NCBI GenBank assembly: GCA_002506535.1
Contig: DAXT01000008.1
Span: forward strand, 1 to 41,650
DNA: 41,650 nt
Reading direction: 5' to 3'
From: Methanothrix harundinacea
GTDB taxonomy: Archaea; Halobacteriota; Methanosarcinia; Methanotrichales; Methanotrichaceae
The position numbers and the translations under genes were made by a program. Shown piece after piece: positions 23,744 through 32,694 of this stretch. Numbering within the stretch: the first letter of the stretch is position 1; every line of letters starts with the position of its first letter. The notes beneath the pieces were generated by a model. The model was not told the origin of the DNA. It saw nothing but the letters and a program-made list of their open reading frames with translations, and did not search any database.

Positions 23744-24231
23744 GCCGTGACCACCAGTCTCTTGGGCTGGGCCCGATCGTAGAGGATGACCCCGTGCTCC
23801 TTGTAGCTCTTGAGGACGAAGTGGGTGCATGTCGACTCCACCCCCTCCAGGGTGGCTATCTTCTCGGTGACGAAGAAGGCGACGTCCTTCATCGACCTCC
23901 CCCGGACGGTGAAGGATATGTCGTGGTCCCCGGATATCAGCCTCACCGACTGGACCTCGGAGAACCGGGCGATCCTCTCGGCGATGGCGTCGTACCCCTT
24001 GTCCCGATGGAGAGAGACCTTCAGCTCCACTATGGCGTAGACGTATCCGTCATCGATCTTCTCCCAGTTGATCATCGTCATGTACTTTCTTATGACCCCC
24101 GACTCCTCAAGACTCTTGATCTCTCCAGCTACCTCCTCCTCTGAACTGCCCAGCAAAGTTGCGATCTCCCCGGGGGTAGCCCTGGCGTTCTCCTCTAAAA
24201 CCTCCAAGATCTCTTTGGCGAAGTCCCTCAT
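23740..24231 (-). CDS. Lrp/AsnC-family transcriptional regulator
   Basis: 163 aa. The N-terminal HTH is FAKEILEVLEENARATPGEIATLLGSSEEEVAGEIKSLEESGVIRKY. The C-terminal RAM domain (VYAIVELKVSLHRDKGY, then VRLISGDHDISFTVRGRSMKDVA) binds small ligands, usually amino acids. A TATA-like stretch (minus strand AAACTATAATC, 24259-24269) lies about 33 nt before the start. It is translationally coupled to the aminotransferase and probably controls it. Confidence 0.92.
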   Translation of the reverse strand: MRDFAKEILEVLEENARATPGEIATLLGSSEEEVAGEIKSLEESGVIRKYMTMINWEKIDDGYVYAIVELKVSLHRDKGYDAIAERIARFSEVQSVRLISGDHDISFTVRGRSMKDVAFFVTEKIATLEGVESTCTHFVLKSYKEHGVILYDRAQPKRLVVTA

Positions 24232-24350
24232 AGATCATCCCGTTCCCATCTGAAAATGATTATAGTTTTCCTTTGTAGCCTCTATCCAGCCCATTATATC
24301 CCCCTGACGTTGGGGGGTGCTACGGAAGGACCGAATCGGGCCGGAGGCTC

Positions 24351-24686
24351 TCACCACCAGTCCCTGAGGAGCATCTCGAAGAAGGACTCGTTCCATGGGG
24401 ATTCGACCCGCAGGGGGACGGGGTCCTCCGATGCCGTTAGGTTCTCGAAATCAGCGAAGATGCTCTCGCCTCTCATGATATGATAGAAGGGCGGCTCCGT
24501 CCTGGACCTATCCGCCGTCTCGTTGAAGAGCCCGTCTCCCGCCGACCGGTTCACGACCCCGACCCCCACACCTGCCAGGAGAGCCTCCAGCTCGTCGATG
24601 TCGCTGGTGAAGTTGAAGGCTAGAGGATCGAAAGCTGCCGATGCCGTCGCCACCGTCGAGAAGAGCAGGAAGAATATCAGATGCAC
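24351..24686 (-). CDS. Hypothetical small secreted protein
   Basis: 111 aa. The first 17 residues (HLIFFLLFSTVATASA) look like a signal peptide with a cut near ASA-AF. The rest is acidic and soluble with several N-glycosylation-type sequons (NFTS, NRSA, NETA, NLTA, NESF), which fits an exported archaeal protein. No family is recognised. It begins 31 nt downstream of the tRNA-Thr gene on the same strand and may share its transcript. Confidence 0.5.
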   Translation of the reverse strand: MHLIFFLLFSTVATASAAFDPLAFNFTSDIDELEALLAGVGVGVVNRSAGDGLFNETADRSRTEPPFYHIMRGESIFADFENLTASEDPVPLRVESPWNESFFEMLLRDWW

Positions 24687-24716
24687 GTTCTGCCTCCTTA
24701 TAGGACCCTGGATTTA

Positions 24717-24790
24717 AGCCCCGGGCGTGATTCGAACACGCGACCTAGTGATTACAAGTCACTCGCTCTAGCCAGCTGAGCCACCGAGGC
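24717..24790 (-). tRNA. tRNA-Thr(TGT)
   Basis: A complete cloverleaf: acceptor GCCTCGG/CCGGGGC, anticodon stem AGTGA/TCACT with loop CTTGTAA (anticodon TGT, reads ACA), T arm GCGTG-TTCGAAT-CACGC and discriminator T. There is no intron. On the minus strand a TATA-like TCTTTAAATG (24813-24822) lies about 25 nt before the 5' end and overlaps the stop codon of the thiolase gene. Confidence 0.95.
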
Positions 24791-24815
24791 CCGCCTCCTC
24801 ATCCCCCTTCAACAT

Positions 24816-25733
24816 TTAAAGACTTTCCTCTCCTCGAACCTGCTCCAGGAGCCTGCAGCTGGCGCAGACCCCGTCGCTGGAGGGCTCGGAGCACCTGGTG
24901 CAGGCGACGACCTCGTAAGATCGGGGGGGCTGGAGTTCATTGATCTTATCAAACCCCCTCATGATGGAGTACTTCGTCCCCGGGTGCTTCGCCTCCAGGT
25001 CGTTCAAGAGGTCCTTCACCTCCTGCCTCATGGCCCTGGATATGTAGGGGCAGGCCGCCGTCTCGAAGGGGATGGCCCGGAGGATGGCGTAAAGCCCCAT
25101 CTCCTTCTCCGGGACGCGGCGGAGCGGCTTTATCCTGGGGACCATCCCCGCTATCGCCCTCTTCGGCCGGAGCCTGTAGAGCCTGTCGACGTCCCCTTTG
25201 AGGTAGTTGAGCATCACCGTCTGGGCCTCGTCGTCGAGGTTGTGGCCGGTGGCGACGGCGTCGGCGGAGAGGGACCGGGCGGTTTTATTGAGGAGCCCCT
25301 TCCTGAGGACGCCGCAGAAGCTGCAGGGGCCCTGGGGACGGCCCCCCGAGGCGAGTTGGTCGGTGGTGACCCCGAATTCGTCCTGGAGGCTTACGATGAT
25401 ATGCTCGACCCCCAGATCTCCGGCGACGGCCGCTGCCGCCGCCAGGGTCTTGGGCCTGTATCCGTCGATCCCCTCGTCGATGGATACCGCCAGGAGCTCC
25501 ACGTCCTCCCGGTGACCAAAGAGGTGGTGGAGGATGACGAGGAGGGAGGAGCTGTCTTTGCCGCCGGATACTGCGACGGCTATCCTGCAGGGTCCCCCGA
25601 AGATCCTGTAGCTTCGCAGGACCTCTCTCGCCTTCCGGTGGACGTCCTCCTGGAAGTGGCGGGAGCAGAGGTGGCGGCCAGAGTACTTCTGGAATATGAC
25701 GGCCCTCCCCGGGCACCTGTCGCAGAAGATCAT
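24816..25733 (-). CDS. tRNA 2-thiolation enzyme, Ncs6/TtuA family
   Basis: 305 aa from ATG 25733; the frame is open upstream, but a TATA box about 28 nt ahead of this ATG and the conserved start MIFCDRCPGRAV support it. Zinc ribbons sit at each end (CDRC plus CSRH; CTRC plus CASC). The PP-loop VSGGKDSSSL (about residue 58) activates the tRNA uridine, and CSFCG and CPY carry the cysteines that bind the Fe-S cluster in TtuA/NcsA enzymes. Likely product: 2-thiouridine at tRNA position 34 or 54. Confidence 0.88.
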   Translation of the reverse strand: MIFCDRCPGRAVIFQKYSGRHLCSRHFQEDVHRKAREVLRSYRIFGGPCRIAVAVSGGKDSSSLLVILHHLFGHREDVELLAVSIDEGIDGYRPKTLAAAAAVAGDLGVEHIIVSLQDEFGVTTDQLASGGRPQGPCSFCGVLRKGLLNKTARSLSADAVATGHNLDDEAQTVMLNYLKGDVDRLYRLRPKRAIAGMVPRIKPLRRVPEKEMGLYAILRAIPFETAACPYISRAMRQEVKDLLNDLEAKHPGTKYSIMRGFDKINELQPPRSYEVVACTRCSEPSSDGVCASCRLLEQVRGEESL

Positions 25734-25757
25734 GCTACCGATACCGGGATCTGACGG

Positions 25758-25765
25758 TATATAAT
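25758..25765 (-). promoter_or_regulatory. TATA box of the tRNA thiolase gene
   Basis: ATTATATA on the minus strand, about 28 nt ahead of ATG 25733. It implies an almost leaderless transcript and decides the start codon. Confidence 0.6.
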
Positions 25766-25781
25766 AACGTATCCCGGCCCC

Positions 25782-25945
25782 GCGGATCCGTCCTGTCACC
25801 GCCGGCTCCATCTCTGACCCTCGGATTCATCGCTTCATCGCCGGTTCCATTGCGCACCTTTGGGTTTATCCCCTCGCCACCGGATCCGTCCCAGACCTTC
25901 GGATTTATCCCGACACTGCCGGATCCGTCCCGTCAACGCCGGATC
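25782..25945. repeat. 39-nt imperfect tandem repeats
   Basis: Three full units of 39 nt (25801-25839, 25840-25878, 25879-25917) flanked by partial units on both sides. The shared core on the plus strand is gCCGGaTCCgTCcc followed by ACCtTCGGaTTtATCcc. The period is 13 codons and the plus-strand translation is correspondingly repetitive (FGFIPSPPDPS, FGFIPTLPDPS). The last partial unit runs into the 3' end of pelA. No start or gene context supports a coding role. Confidence 0.75.
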
Positions 25946-26979
25946 TTGTACCTCGTTATCGCCGCCACTCCTCCTAAAGCCGAGAGCCTCTTACCAGGCT
26001 CAAACTCCGAGCTGAAGATGACGACCCTCCCCCTGGCGTCGGAGACGGACCTCATCAGCTCGTCCATCTCCGGGCTACGGACGAGCTCGTCGCCGATCAT
26101 AAGAGTCTCCACCGCCCCCATGGAGGCCGCCTCTCTCACCTCGGCGGGGCCGTAGGCGCACCGGCCGTCGGTGGCGATCTCCCGGAGTAGATCCTCCATC
26201 AGGGTCGCCTCGAGGCCGAGCCTGCTATCCTCCAGGATCTTGTCGATGGCGCCCCGGCGGAGGACCTCCTGAAACCCCGAGACACCCATGGCTGTGGCCT
26301 CAGAGAGGACGATCCTTCCAGCGAGGTCGGGAAGGGTGGAGTCTATCCTCTTTTTTAGGTCCTCTTTGATGAACCCCGGCCCCGCCAGGATCACCTTCGC
26401 CTCTCCCGCCGCCACCCTGGCGAGCTCCTTTGCCGCCTCCTCCAAAAACTCCGACCTGCTCTCGCCGCCCTTGCCGCCCATCCCCTTCCCTCCCCCAGCC
26501 TTGACCTCCGAGGCGGTCTCGACCCCGAACTGCCGCAGGACCCCTATCGCCGCCTCCCCCTCCTCGATGAGGGCGATCACCACCTTCGGCCGTCTCGACT
26601 CGGCGACCGCCTCCTCGATCCGCGCCAGATCGTGTCTTCTCCAAGACTTGACGATGGAGACGTCGGCCCCCGGCTCCAGGTTGAGGGTGTGGTAGGATCC
26701 GGCGTCCTGGCCGACCTCTATCACCCCGTGGACCCGCAGCCAACTGGAGGATGTGGCAAACTCCACCGACTCGGTCCTGATGCCGAGGCGCACGGCCCTT
26801 CTCTCCAATTTTTCGGGCCGGAGCTTGTCGGTGGAGGCAGGGGCCTTCCGGTGAGTGAGGGCGAAGACGAGGTCGCCGGGTGATATCAGGTGCTTTAGGT
26901 GCCAGAGGTCGTCGACGGACTCCGGGACGAGGGAGATCTCCCCCTCCAGGCCCCGGAGGATCTTTTTGAGAACGCGCAT
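25933..26979 (-). CDS. pelA: mRNA surveillance protein pelota
   Basis: 348 aa, the archaeal Dom34/pelota homologue that binds stalled ribosomes with aEF1A/ABCE1 for rescue. It has the N-terminal Sm-like domain (MRVLKKILRGLEGEISLVPESVDDLWHLKHL), a central eRF1-like domain (VIALIEEGEAAIGVL; no GGQ motif) and a C-terminal L7Ae-like fold (YGPAEVREAASMGAVETLMIGD). A glycine/lysine-rich insert (KAGGGKGMGGKGG) sits in the middle domain. ATG at 26979. Confidence 0.95.
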   Translation of the reverse strand: MRVLKKILRGLEGEISLVPESVDDLWHLKHLISPGDLVFALTHRKAPASTDKLRPEKLERRAVRLGIRTESVEFATSSSWLRVHGVIEVGQDAGSYHTLNLEPGADVSIVKSWRRHDLARIEEAVAESRRPKVVIALIEEGEAAIGVLRQFGVETASEVKAGGGKGMGGKGGESRSEFLEEAAKELARVAAGEAKVILAGPGFIKEDLKKRIDSTLPDLAGRIVLSEATAMGVSGFQEVLRRGAIDKILEDSRLGLEATLMEDLLREIATDGRCAYGPAEVREAASMGAVETLMIGDELVRSPEMDELMRSVSDARGRVVIFSSEFEPGKRLSALGGVAAITRYKIRR

Positions 26980-27001
26980 GAGGTACCCCTCTGATCAAAA
27001 G

Positions 27002-27009
27002 GCTTAAAT
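27002..27009 (+). promoter_or_regulatory. TATA box for the tRNA pair
   Basis: GCTTAAAT preceded by a purine-rich AAAAG stretch, about 27 nt before the 5' end of tRNA-Asn. No second TATA is seen before the CAT tRNA, so both are likely cut from one transcript. Confidence 0.5.
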
Positions 27010-27035
27010 GGATTGCCCGAAAAGGCAGGGTTCGA

Positions 27036-27108
27036 GCCGCCATAACTCAGTTGGTAGAGTGTCTGGCTGTTAACCAGATCGTCACAGGTTCGAGCCCTGT
27101 TGGCGGCG
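27036..27108 (+). tRNA. tRNA-Asn(GTT)
   Basis: Acceptor GCCGCCA/TGGCGGC, anticodon stem TCTGG/CCAGA with loop CTGTTAA (anticodon GTT), T arm ACAGG-TTCGAGC-CCTGT and discriminator G. There is no intron. Twenty nt later the next tRNA begins. Confidence 0.95.
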
Positions 27109-27127
27109 TCCGAATAAAACGTTTCTT

Positions 27128-27202
27128 GGGCCTGTAGCTTAGTCCGGTTAGAGCGCTCGGCTCATAACCGAGTGGTCGCCGGTTCAAATCCGGCCAGGCC
27201 CA
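27128..27202 (+). tRNA. tRNA with anticodon CAT (Ile2 more likely than elongator Met)
   Basis: Acceptor GGGCCTG/CAGGCCC, anticodon stem CTCGG/CCGAG with loop CTCATAA, T arm GCCGG-TTCAAAT-CCGGC, discriminator A. It is not the initiator: it lacks the AGCGGG start and the three G-C pairs of the anticodon stem. The GGGCC-type acceptor resembles archaeal tRNA-Ile, so it may be the agmatidine-modified tRNA-Ile2 reading AUA. Elongator Met is the alternative. Confidence 0.9.
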
Positions 27203-27222
27203 TTATTCAAGAATCAGAAGCT

Positions 27223-29430
27223 CTATCCATCTTTTCCCAGGGCTCTTGCGGCAAGCTGCCAGGAGGATATCTTCTTTATGGCAAGGCCGGTCTTCTCCGC
27301 CAGATCGTCGGCCTCGGCTCCGGCGAGGTCGAGAGCGGTCTTGACCCCGGCGGCTGCGAGCTTCTCCAGGGTCTTGGGGCCGATCCCCGGTATATCGGCG
27401 AGGGCGTCGACCTCGGCCTTCTTCTTAGCCTCCTCTGCCTTCTTCGCCTGCCACTGGTCGAAGTTGCATCTGGGGCACCCCAGGTCCCAGGGACGTTTAC
27501 CCTTGTTTATGATCCGGATGTGGTACATCCCGTGGTCGGGGCAGACCTTGTCGGTGACGACGATCATCCCGAACTTGGGGAGGGGGAGGGTGTTGGTGCA
27601 GTTGGGGTAGCCGGCGCATCCTATGAACCTGCTCCCCCGCCGCCCCCTCCGGATGATCAGCTCATTTTTGCAGTCGGGGCAGGTGCCTACGATCTTGTCG
27701 GTCCGCAGCCCCTCCCGGAGGGTCGTCTCGATCTCCTCCTGGTGGCGGAGGAGGTCGTCGAAGACGGCGTCGAGCATCGACCTCGACTCCTCGACGACCT
27801 TATCCTCTCCGATCTTCCGTTCGGCGATCTTCGTCATCCCCTCTTCGAGGGTGCTGGTCATCTCCGGCTTTGTGATGGTGGGGGAGTGGCGTTCCAGCGC
27901 CTCGATGACGGCGTAGGCGGTGTTCGTCGGCTTCATGGGGTTGCCCTGGACGTAGGCCCGGGCGTAGAGCTTGCTTATGATCTCGTGTCTTGTGGACTTC
28001 GTCCCTAGCCCCAGCTCGTCCATCAGCTTGACGAGCCTCCCCTGGCCGTACCTGGAGGGGGGCTGGGTCTCTTTCTCTGCCAGGTCTTTGCCCAGAACCT
28101 TCAGCTTCTCCCCCTCGGTGAGGGGCGGCAGGATCTCCTCCGCCGCCTTGCTGTAGGGGTAACAGGCCCTCCAGCCGGCCTCGATCTGGCGGGCGCCCAG
28201 GGCCCTGAAGGGCTGGCCGTCGATGTCGAGTTTGACGTTCATGACGATCCACCGGGAAGGCTCTGAGAGGGTCGCAAGGAACCGTCTGACCACGAGTTCG
28301 TATATCTTCCACTGGTCGGGCTTCATATCCTTCCTGGTCGCCGGAGCCGTCGGGTATATGGGGGGATGGTCCGTCGAGATCCTCTTGCCCCGGGTGGGGA
28401 CCATGGGCCCCTTCAGGACCCGCTCCGCATCCTCCCGGAAGGGGCCCTTCTTCAGGGCGGCGACGAGGGCGCGAAGGTCGATGGTCGCCGGATAGACGGT
28501 ATTCTCGGTCCTGGGGTAGCTTATGAACCCGCTGGTATAGAGCCACTCTGCTATCCTCATGGAGTTGGATGCGGAGAATCCGATGCCGCTGGCGGCGGCG
28601 ATGAAGGCGGTGGTGTCGAAGGGGGCGGGGGGCCTGTCGGTCCTCGTCTTCTCCTTTATGGAGAGGACCGTCGCCTCTTCGCCGAGGCCCTCGAATATCG
28701 ACCTCGCCAGGTCGCCGTCCCAGATCCTCCCCTTCTCGTGCTTGACGGTAAGGTCCTTATCGAGGTCGGCGCTGATCTCCCAGTAGGGCTGGGGCTTGAA
28801 GGCCTCGATCTCCTTCTCCCGGTCGACGATGAGGGCGAGGGTCGGAGACTGGACCCTCCCCACAGATAGAAAGCCCTTCCCGAGCCTCCCTGCGGTGATG
28901 GATATGAACCGGGTGAGGGCGGCGCCCCATATCAGGTCCACCACCTGCCTCGCCTCTCCGGAGGAGGCGAGGGCGTAGTCCACCTCGCCGGGAGATCTGA
29001 AGGCGTCGAGGATCTCGCCCTTGGTTATGGCGCTGAACCTCACCCTGTCGGCCTTTATCTTCGGGTTCGCCTCTTCGGCTATCCTGAGGGCCTCGACGCC
29101 GATCAGCTCGCCTTCCCGGTCGTAGTCGGTGGCTATGGTTATCCGGTCCGCCTCCTTTCCCAGGTCGGTGAGGGTGGAGACCATCTTGGCCTGGGTCGGC
29201 TTCGTCACCACCGCGGCGTGGATCAGGTCCCGATAGTCGACCTTCTGCCAGTTGTTGTACCCTGGGGGGTAGTCGACCCCGACGATGTGGCCGGAGAGCC
29301 CCATCACCACCTTGTCGTCGAAGTGGAAGGTCTCGATCCCGTGAACCCTTTTGACATTGGGCTTCGTCCCGGCCAGGATCTGGGCTATCCGCTTGGCAAC
29401 GTTGTGCTTTTCAGCAATGATGAGATGCAT
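27223..29430 (-). CDS. topA: DNA topoisomerase I (type IA)
   Basis: 735 aa from ATG 29430 (MHLIIAEKHNVAKRI). The frame is open 83 codons more, but a TATA box 28 nt upstream of this ATG argues against that. The Toprim domain includes AEKHNVAKRI and ATDYDREGELIG. The active-site tyrosine is in SGFISYPRTENTVYP. Two C-terminal zinc fingers follow (CPDC...CAGYPNC; CPDHG...CPRC). A helix-hairpin-helix (DIPGIGPKTLEKL) ends the protein. It relaxes negative supercoils. Confidence 0.95.
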   Translation of the reverse strand: MHLIIAEKHNVAKRIAQILAGTKPNVKRVHGIETFHFDDKVVMGLSGHIVGVDYPPGYNNWQKVDYRDLIHAAVVTKPTQAKMVSTLTDLGKEADRITIATDYDREGELIGVEALRIAEEANPKIKADRVRFSAITKGEILDAFRSPGEVDYALASSGEARQVVDLIWGAALTRFISITAGRLGKGFLSVGRVQSPTLALIVDREKEIEAFKPQPYWEISADLDKDLTVKHEKGRIWDGDLARSIFEGLGEEATVLSIKEKTRTDRPPAPFDTTAFIAAASGIGFSASNSMRIAEWLYTSGFISYPRTENTVYPATIDLRALVAALKKGPFREDAERVLKGPMVPTRGKRISTDHPPIYPTAPATRKDMKPDQWKIYELVVRRFLATLSEPSRWIVMNVKLDIDGQPFRALGARQIEAGWRACYPYSKAAEEILPPLTEGEKLKVLGKDLAEKETQPPSRYGQGRLVKLMDELGLGTKSTRHEIISKLYARAYVQGNPMKPTNTAYAVIEALERHSPTITKPEMTSTLEEGMTKIAERKIGEDKVVEESRSMLDAVFDDLLRHQEEIETTLREGLRTDKIVGTCPDCKNELIIRRGRRGSRFIGCAGYPNCTNTLPLPKFGMIVVTDKVCPDHGMYHIRIINKGKRPWDLGCPRCNFDQWQAKKAEEAKKKAEVDALADIPGIGPKTLEKLAAAGVKTALDLAGAEADDLAEKTGLAIKKISSWQLAARALGKDG

Positions 29431-30070
29431 CCGTTCACCGCCAGTTCCGGATATGATATAAGTATCTATCGCCGATCCCTCACTTCTTCCGTCGAGGGCC
29501 GGGATAATGTGAGCGCCATACAGATTTATATTCTGGGATCGATCCTCTCTGGAGGCTCTGCCTCCCATCGCGGCACCCCCACCGGCCGTCTGTTGAGAGA
29601 TGACGGCCTTAATGTGTAAATGTTCACAGACCGTCTGGCCGTTGTAACACAAAGACGTCTGATCGGCGCTCTTATTCAAAAAATTAGCCTTTTATGACGC
29701 AGATCACCGCGTTACATAAAGATCGATATCTCGATCCAATTTGGCCTAAAAACGGACCGAAATCCTCAAATAGGGTGCATAATTCGAGGACATAACAGAT
29801 ATGTATGAGCAATATACGCGAATCTCCACTTTTTTATCATTTTCTCACATCCCGGGCCATATTTTTACACATTCGAATAAATGTATTGTCATGAAATAGA
29901 ACGCACAAAAACTTTAAGTAGCGATATGACCATGTTGTGTTAGGCGGGAGACTGTAGCGGAGAGGATAAATCGCCGGGTATGATGATCTCTGAAAGTCTC
30001 ATCTTACCGTTCGCTCCGGCGATCCCGATTCGGAACGTTTTCTGCTAAAAGGTAAAGGAGGATAAAGAAC
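29431..30070. promoter_or_regulatory. Shared upstream region of topA and mcr, with the mcr promoter
   Basis: On the minus strand GATATAAG at 29455-29462 (reads CTTATATC) serves topA with a near-leaderless transcript. For mcr, CGCACAAAAACTTTAAGTAGC contains the BRE and TATA (CTTTAAGT, 29912-29919), predicting a start near 29940 and a leader of about 130 nt. The leader ends in AAAGGAGG (30054-30061), 9 nt before the GTG. Between about 29690 and 29910 the DNA is AT-rich with no ORF. The leader is longer than at most promoters in this window. Confidence 0.65.
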
Positions 30071-31375
30071 GTGTCTGACAAAATAGACCTCTATAGTGAC
30101 CGTGGCGTTCTTTTAAAGAGTGACGTTGACCTGAGCGCCGTCAGCCCACTCAAGAACGCGGCGATGAAGAAACTGATCAACCTGACCAAGCGGACCGTGG
30201 CGGTCAACCTGGCAGGGATCGAGAACGCTCTTAAGACCGGCAAGGTCGGAGGCCAGGGCAGGCAGCTAAAGGGACGCGAGCTGAAATACGACGTCGTCGC
30301 CAACGCCGGCACCCTCGCCGCAGAGATCAAGAAGCTGCTCCAGGTCGAATCTGGAGACGACACCAACGTCCAGGTCCTGGGTGGAGGAAAGCAGCTCCTC
30401 GTCCAGATCCCCACCGCCAGGGTCGACGCAGCCTCTGAGTTCGTCGTCGGAATGACGGCAGCCGCTGCCGCCACCACCGAGGCGCTCGTCACTCAGTTCA
30501 AGGCCAGCATGTACGACGCCCCCATGGTCCACGCCGCAGTCTGGGGCCAGTACCCGCAGACCGTCCCCATGGCAGGCGGAAACGTAGCATCTGTTCTCAA
30601 CATCCCCCAGAACGATGAAGGTCTCGGCTTCGCTCTGAGGAACATCATGGCAAACCACATCGCAATCATCACCAAGAAGAACGCCATGAACGCCGCAGCC
30701 CTCTCCTCCATCTTCGAGCAGATCGGAAACTTCGAGATGGGCAACGCCATAGGCATATTCGAGAGGTACCAGATGCTCGGCCTCGCCTACCAGGGCCTCA
30801 ACGCCGACAACATGGTCTACGACCTGGTCAAGACCAACGGCAAGACCGGAACCATCGGGACCGTCGTCCAGAGCGTCGTTGAGAGGGCCATCGAGGACAA
30901 GGTCATCAAGGCCGGCGAGAAGCTCCCCTCCGGGTTCGTGATGTACGAGGCGAACGACGTCCCCAAGTGGAACGCTTACTGTGCCGCGGGCACTCTAGCC
31001 GCCACCATGGTCAACTGCGGCGCTCTCCGAGGCGCTCAGGCAGTCTCCTCAACCCTGCTGTACTTCAACGACATCATGGAGAAAGAGACCGCTCTGCCAG
31101 GGTGCGACTGGGGGAAGGTTCAGGGAACCGCTGTCGGTTTCTCCTTCTTCAGCCACTCCATCTACGGCGGCGGCGGCCCCGGCGTCTTCAACGGCAACCA
31201 CGTCGTGACGAGGCACTCTCGAGGATTCGCCATCCCCTGCGTATCCGCAGCGGTCGCCCTGGACGCGGGCACCCAGATGTTCACCCCGGAGATGACCTCC
31301 GGTCTGGTAGGAGCCGTATACGGCGAGATCAAGGAGTTCCGCGAGCCTATCGTAGCAGTTGCGGAGGCTGTATAG
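30071..31375 (+). CDS. mcrB: Methyl-coenzyme M reductase subunit beta
   Basis: 434 aa. MCR, an (alpha-beta-gamma)2 enzyme with Ni-F430, makes methane from methyl-CoM and CoB. The beta subunit carries part of the coenzyme-B channel. SDKIDLYSDRGVLLKSDVDL at the start and GFSFFSHSIYGGGGPGVFNGNHVVTRHSRGF near the end are diagnostic. The GTG start follows a strong AAAGGAGG. It is the first gene of the operon. Confidence 0.98.
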   Translation: MSDKIDLYSDRGVLLKSDVDLSAVSPLKNAAMKKLINLTKRTVAVNLAGIENALKTGKVGGQGRQLKGRELKYDVVANAGTLAAEIKKLLQVESGDDTNVQVLGGGKQLLVQIPTARVDAASEFVVGMTAAAAATTEALVTQFKASMYDAPMVHAAVWGQYPQTVPMAGGNVASVLNIPQNDEGLGFALRNIMANHIAIITKKNAMNAAALSSIFEQIGNFEMGNAIGIFERYQMLGLAYQGLNADNMVYDLVKTNGKTGTIGTVVQSVVERAIEDKVIKAGEKLPSGFVMYEANDVPKWNAYCAAGTLAATMVNCGALRGAQAVSSTLLYFNDIMEKETALPGCDWGKVQGTAVGFSFFSHSIYGGGGPGVFNGNHVVTRHSRGFAIPCVSAAVALDAGTQMFTPEMTSGLVGAVYGEIKEFREPIVAVAEAV

Positions 31376-31390
31376 ATAGGTTGAGTATGC

Positions 31391-31885
31391 ATGGTCACTA
31401 AATCAGACACGGAACCGGTCCAGATTGAGATCTTCCCTCGACGGTTTCTCAACCCGGATACCGCCCAGCGCCTCCTCGACGAGATATACCGGTCGGGGGG
31501 CGTCCTCCGGATCATGATCCAGGGGCCTAACCTCCCCAGAGCTGTTCCCTACGGCCCGGGCAAGGGCCTCCCCATAGAGGAGCATAAAAACCTCCTCCTG
31601 GAGCTGGGGGACCAGGCGATCGAACTGAGGGTTAAGGTGGGGAGGATAGGGCTGGAGCTGGAGAGCGAAGAGGATATCGAGAGCGTCAGAGCGGCGTGTG
31701 AGCGAACGTTGCCCTTCTCCTTCGATATCAAGAAGAGGCAGCTCTTCCACACCAAGCCCACCGTCTCGGACTACGCCAAGTACGGCAGCGAGGTGGAGGA
31801 TAAGAGGATCCTCGGACTGGTCGATCCGAAGGCCAAAAAGGAGAGGAACTTGGCCATGCTGTCTGATAGCAGAGGTGACTCGTAG
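31391..31885 (+). CDS. mcrD: MCR operon protein D
   Basis: 164 aa. The family starts PVQIEIFPRRFLNPDTAQRLLDEIY and has FSFDIKKRQLFHTKPTVSDYAKYG near the end, both seen here. McrD is not part of mature MCR; it associates with the enzyme during assembly. It lies 15 nt after mcrB. An overlapping out-of-frame ATG four bases upstream is not used. No mcrC follows it. Confidence 0.96.
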   Translation: MVTKSDTEPVQIEIFPRRFLNPDTAQRLLDEIYRSGGVLRIMIQGPNLPRAVPYGPGKGLPIEEHKNLLLELGDQAIELRVKVGRIGLELESEEDIESVRAACERTLPFSFDIKKRQLFHTKPTVSDYAKYGSEVEDKRILGLVDPKAKKERNLAMLSDSRGDS

Positions 31886-31910
31886 CATTTTCATAAGGAG
31901 GTTTAAGAAT

Positions 31911-32678
31911 ATGGCATACAAACCCCAATATTACCCCGGCACGACGTCTGTTGGAAAGAACAGGCGTAAGCACATGTCCGGCGATCTGGAGAAGCTCAGA
32001 GACATCTCCGACGCCGACGTCGTTACCGTGATGGGCCACAGGGCTCCCGGAGCAGACTACCCCAGCACTCACCCGCCCCTGAAAGAGATGGGAGAGCCCG
32101 ACTGCCCCATAAGGCAGCTCGTTGAGCCGACCCCCGGCGCAGCCGCTGGAGACCGTATAAGGTACTCCCAGTTCGCCGACTCCATGTACAACGCCCCCTC
32201 TGTCCCCTACTGGAGGAGCTACTGGGGAGCGATCAACTGCAGAGGCGCAGACCCAGGAACCCTATCCGGAAGACAGATCATCGAGGCTAGAGAGAGAGAC
32301 ATAGAGCAGTACACCAAGGTCCAGATGGACTCCGAGATGACCGATGTTGCTCTCTCTTCCATGAGGGGCTGTACAGTCCACGGCCACTCCCTGCGGCTCG
32401 CAGAAGACGGCACGATGTTCGACATGCTGGCCAGGACCGAGATGGGCTCTGACGGAAAGGTATCATACGTCAAGGACCAGGTCGGTATCCCCCTGGACAA
32501 GAAGGTAAACGTCGGCAAGCCGATGAGCGAGGCAGAGGTCGCCAAGAAGACCACCATATTCAGGCACGACAACGTGGCCTTTGGTGGTGCCCAGGGCGCC
32601 AGGAAGTTCGATGAGGGTCTGATCGCTCTCCACCACATGTGGGAGCGGAGAAGCAGGTGGGGATTCAGGCCAGAGTAA
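31911..32678 (+). CDS. mcrG: Methyl-coenzyme M reductase subunit gamma
   Basis: 255 aa from ATG 31911; the open frame extends upstream only through mcrD. AAGGAGG (31895-31901) is 9 nt ahead. AYKPQYYPGTTSVGKNRRKHM at the start and RRSRWGFRPE at the end are typical. The gamma subunit caps the active site together with alpha and beta. Confidence 0.97.
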   Translation: MAYKPQYYPGTTSVGKNRRKHMSGDLEKLRDISDADVVTVMGHRAPGADYPSTHPPLKEMGEPDCPIRQLVEPTPGAAAGDRIRYSQFADSMYNAPSVPYWRSYWGAINCRGADPGTLSGRQIIEARERDIEQYTKVQMDSEMTDVALSSMRGCTVHGHSLRLAEDGTMFDMLARTEMGSDGKVSYVKDQVGIPLDKKVNVGKPMSEAEVAKKTTIFRHDNVAFGGAQGARKFDEGLIALHHMWERRSRWGFRPE

Positions 32679-32694
32679 ATGGTGGTGAGAAAAG

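Noticed and set aside
29431..29679. 83-codon N-terminal extension of topoisomerase I
   Set aside because: A TATA box lies 28 nt before ATG 29430 and the Toprim domain begins exactly there; the extension has no protein-like character.
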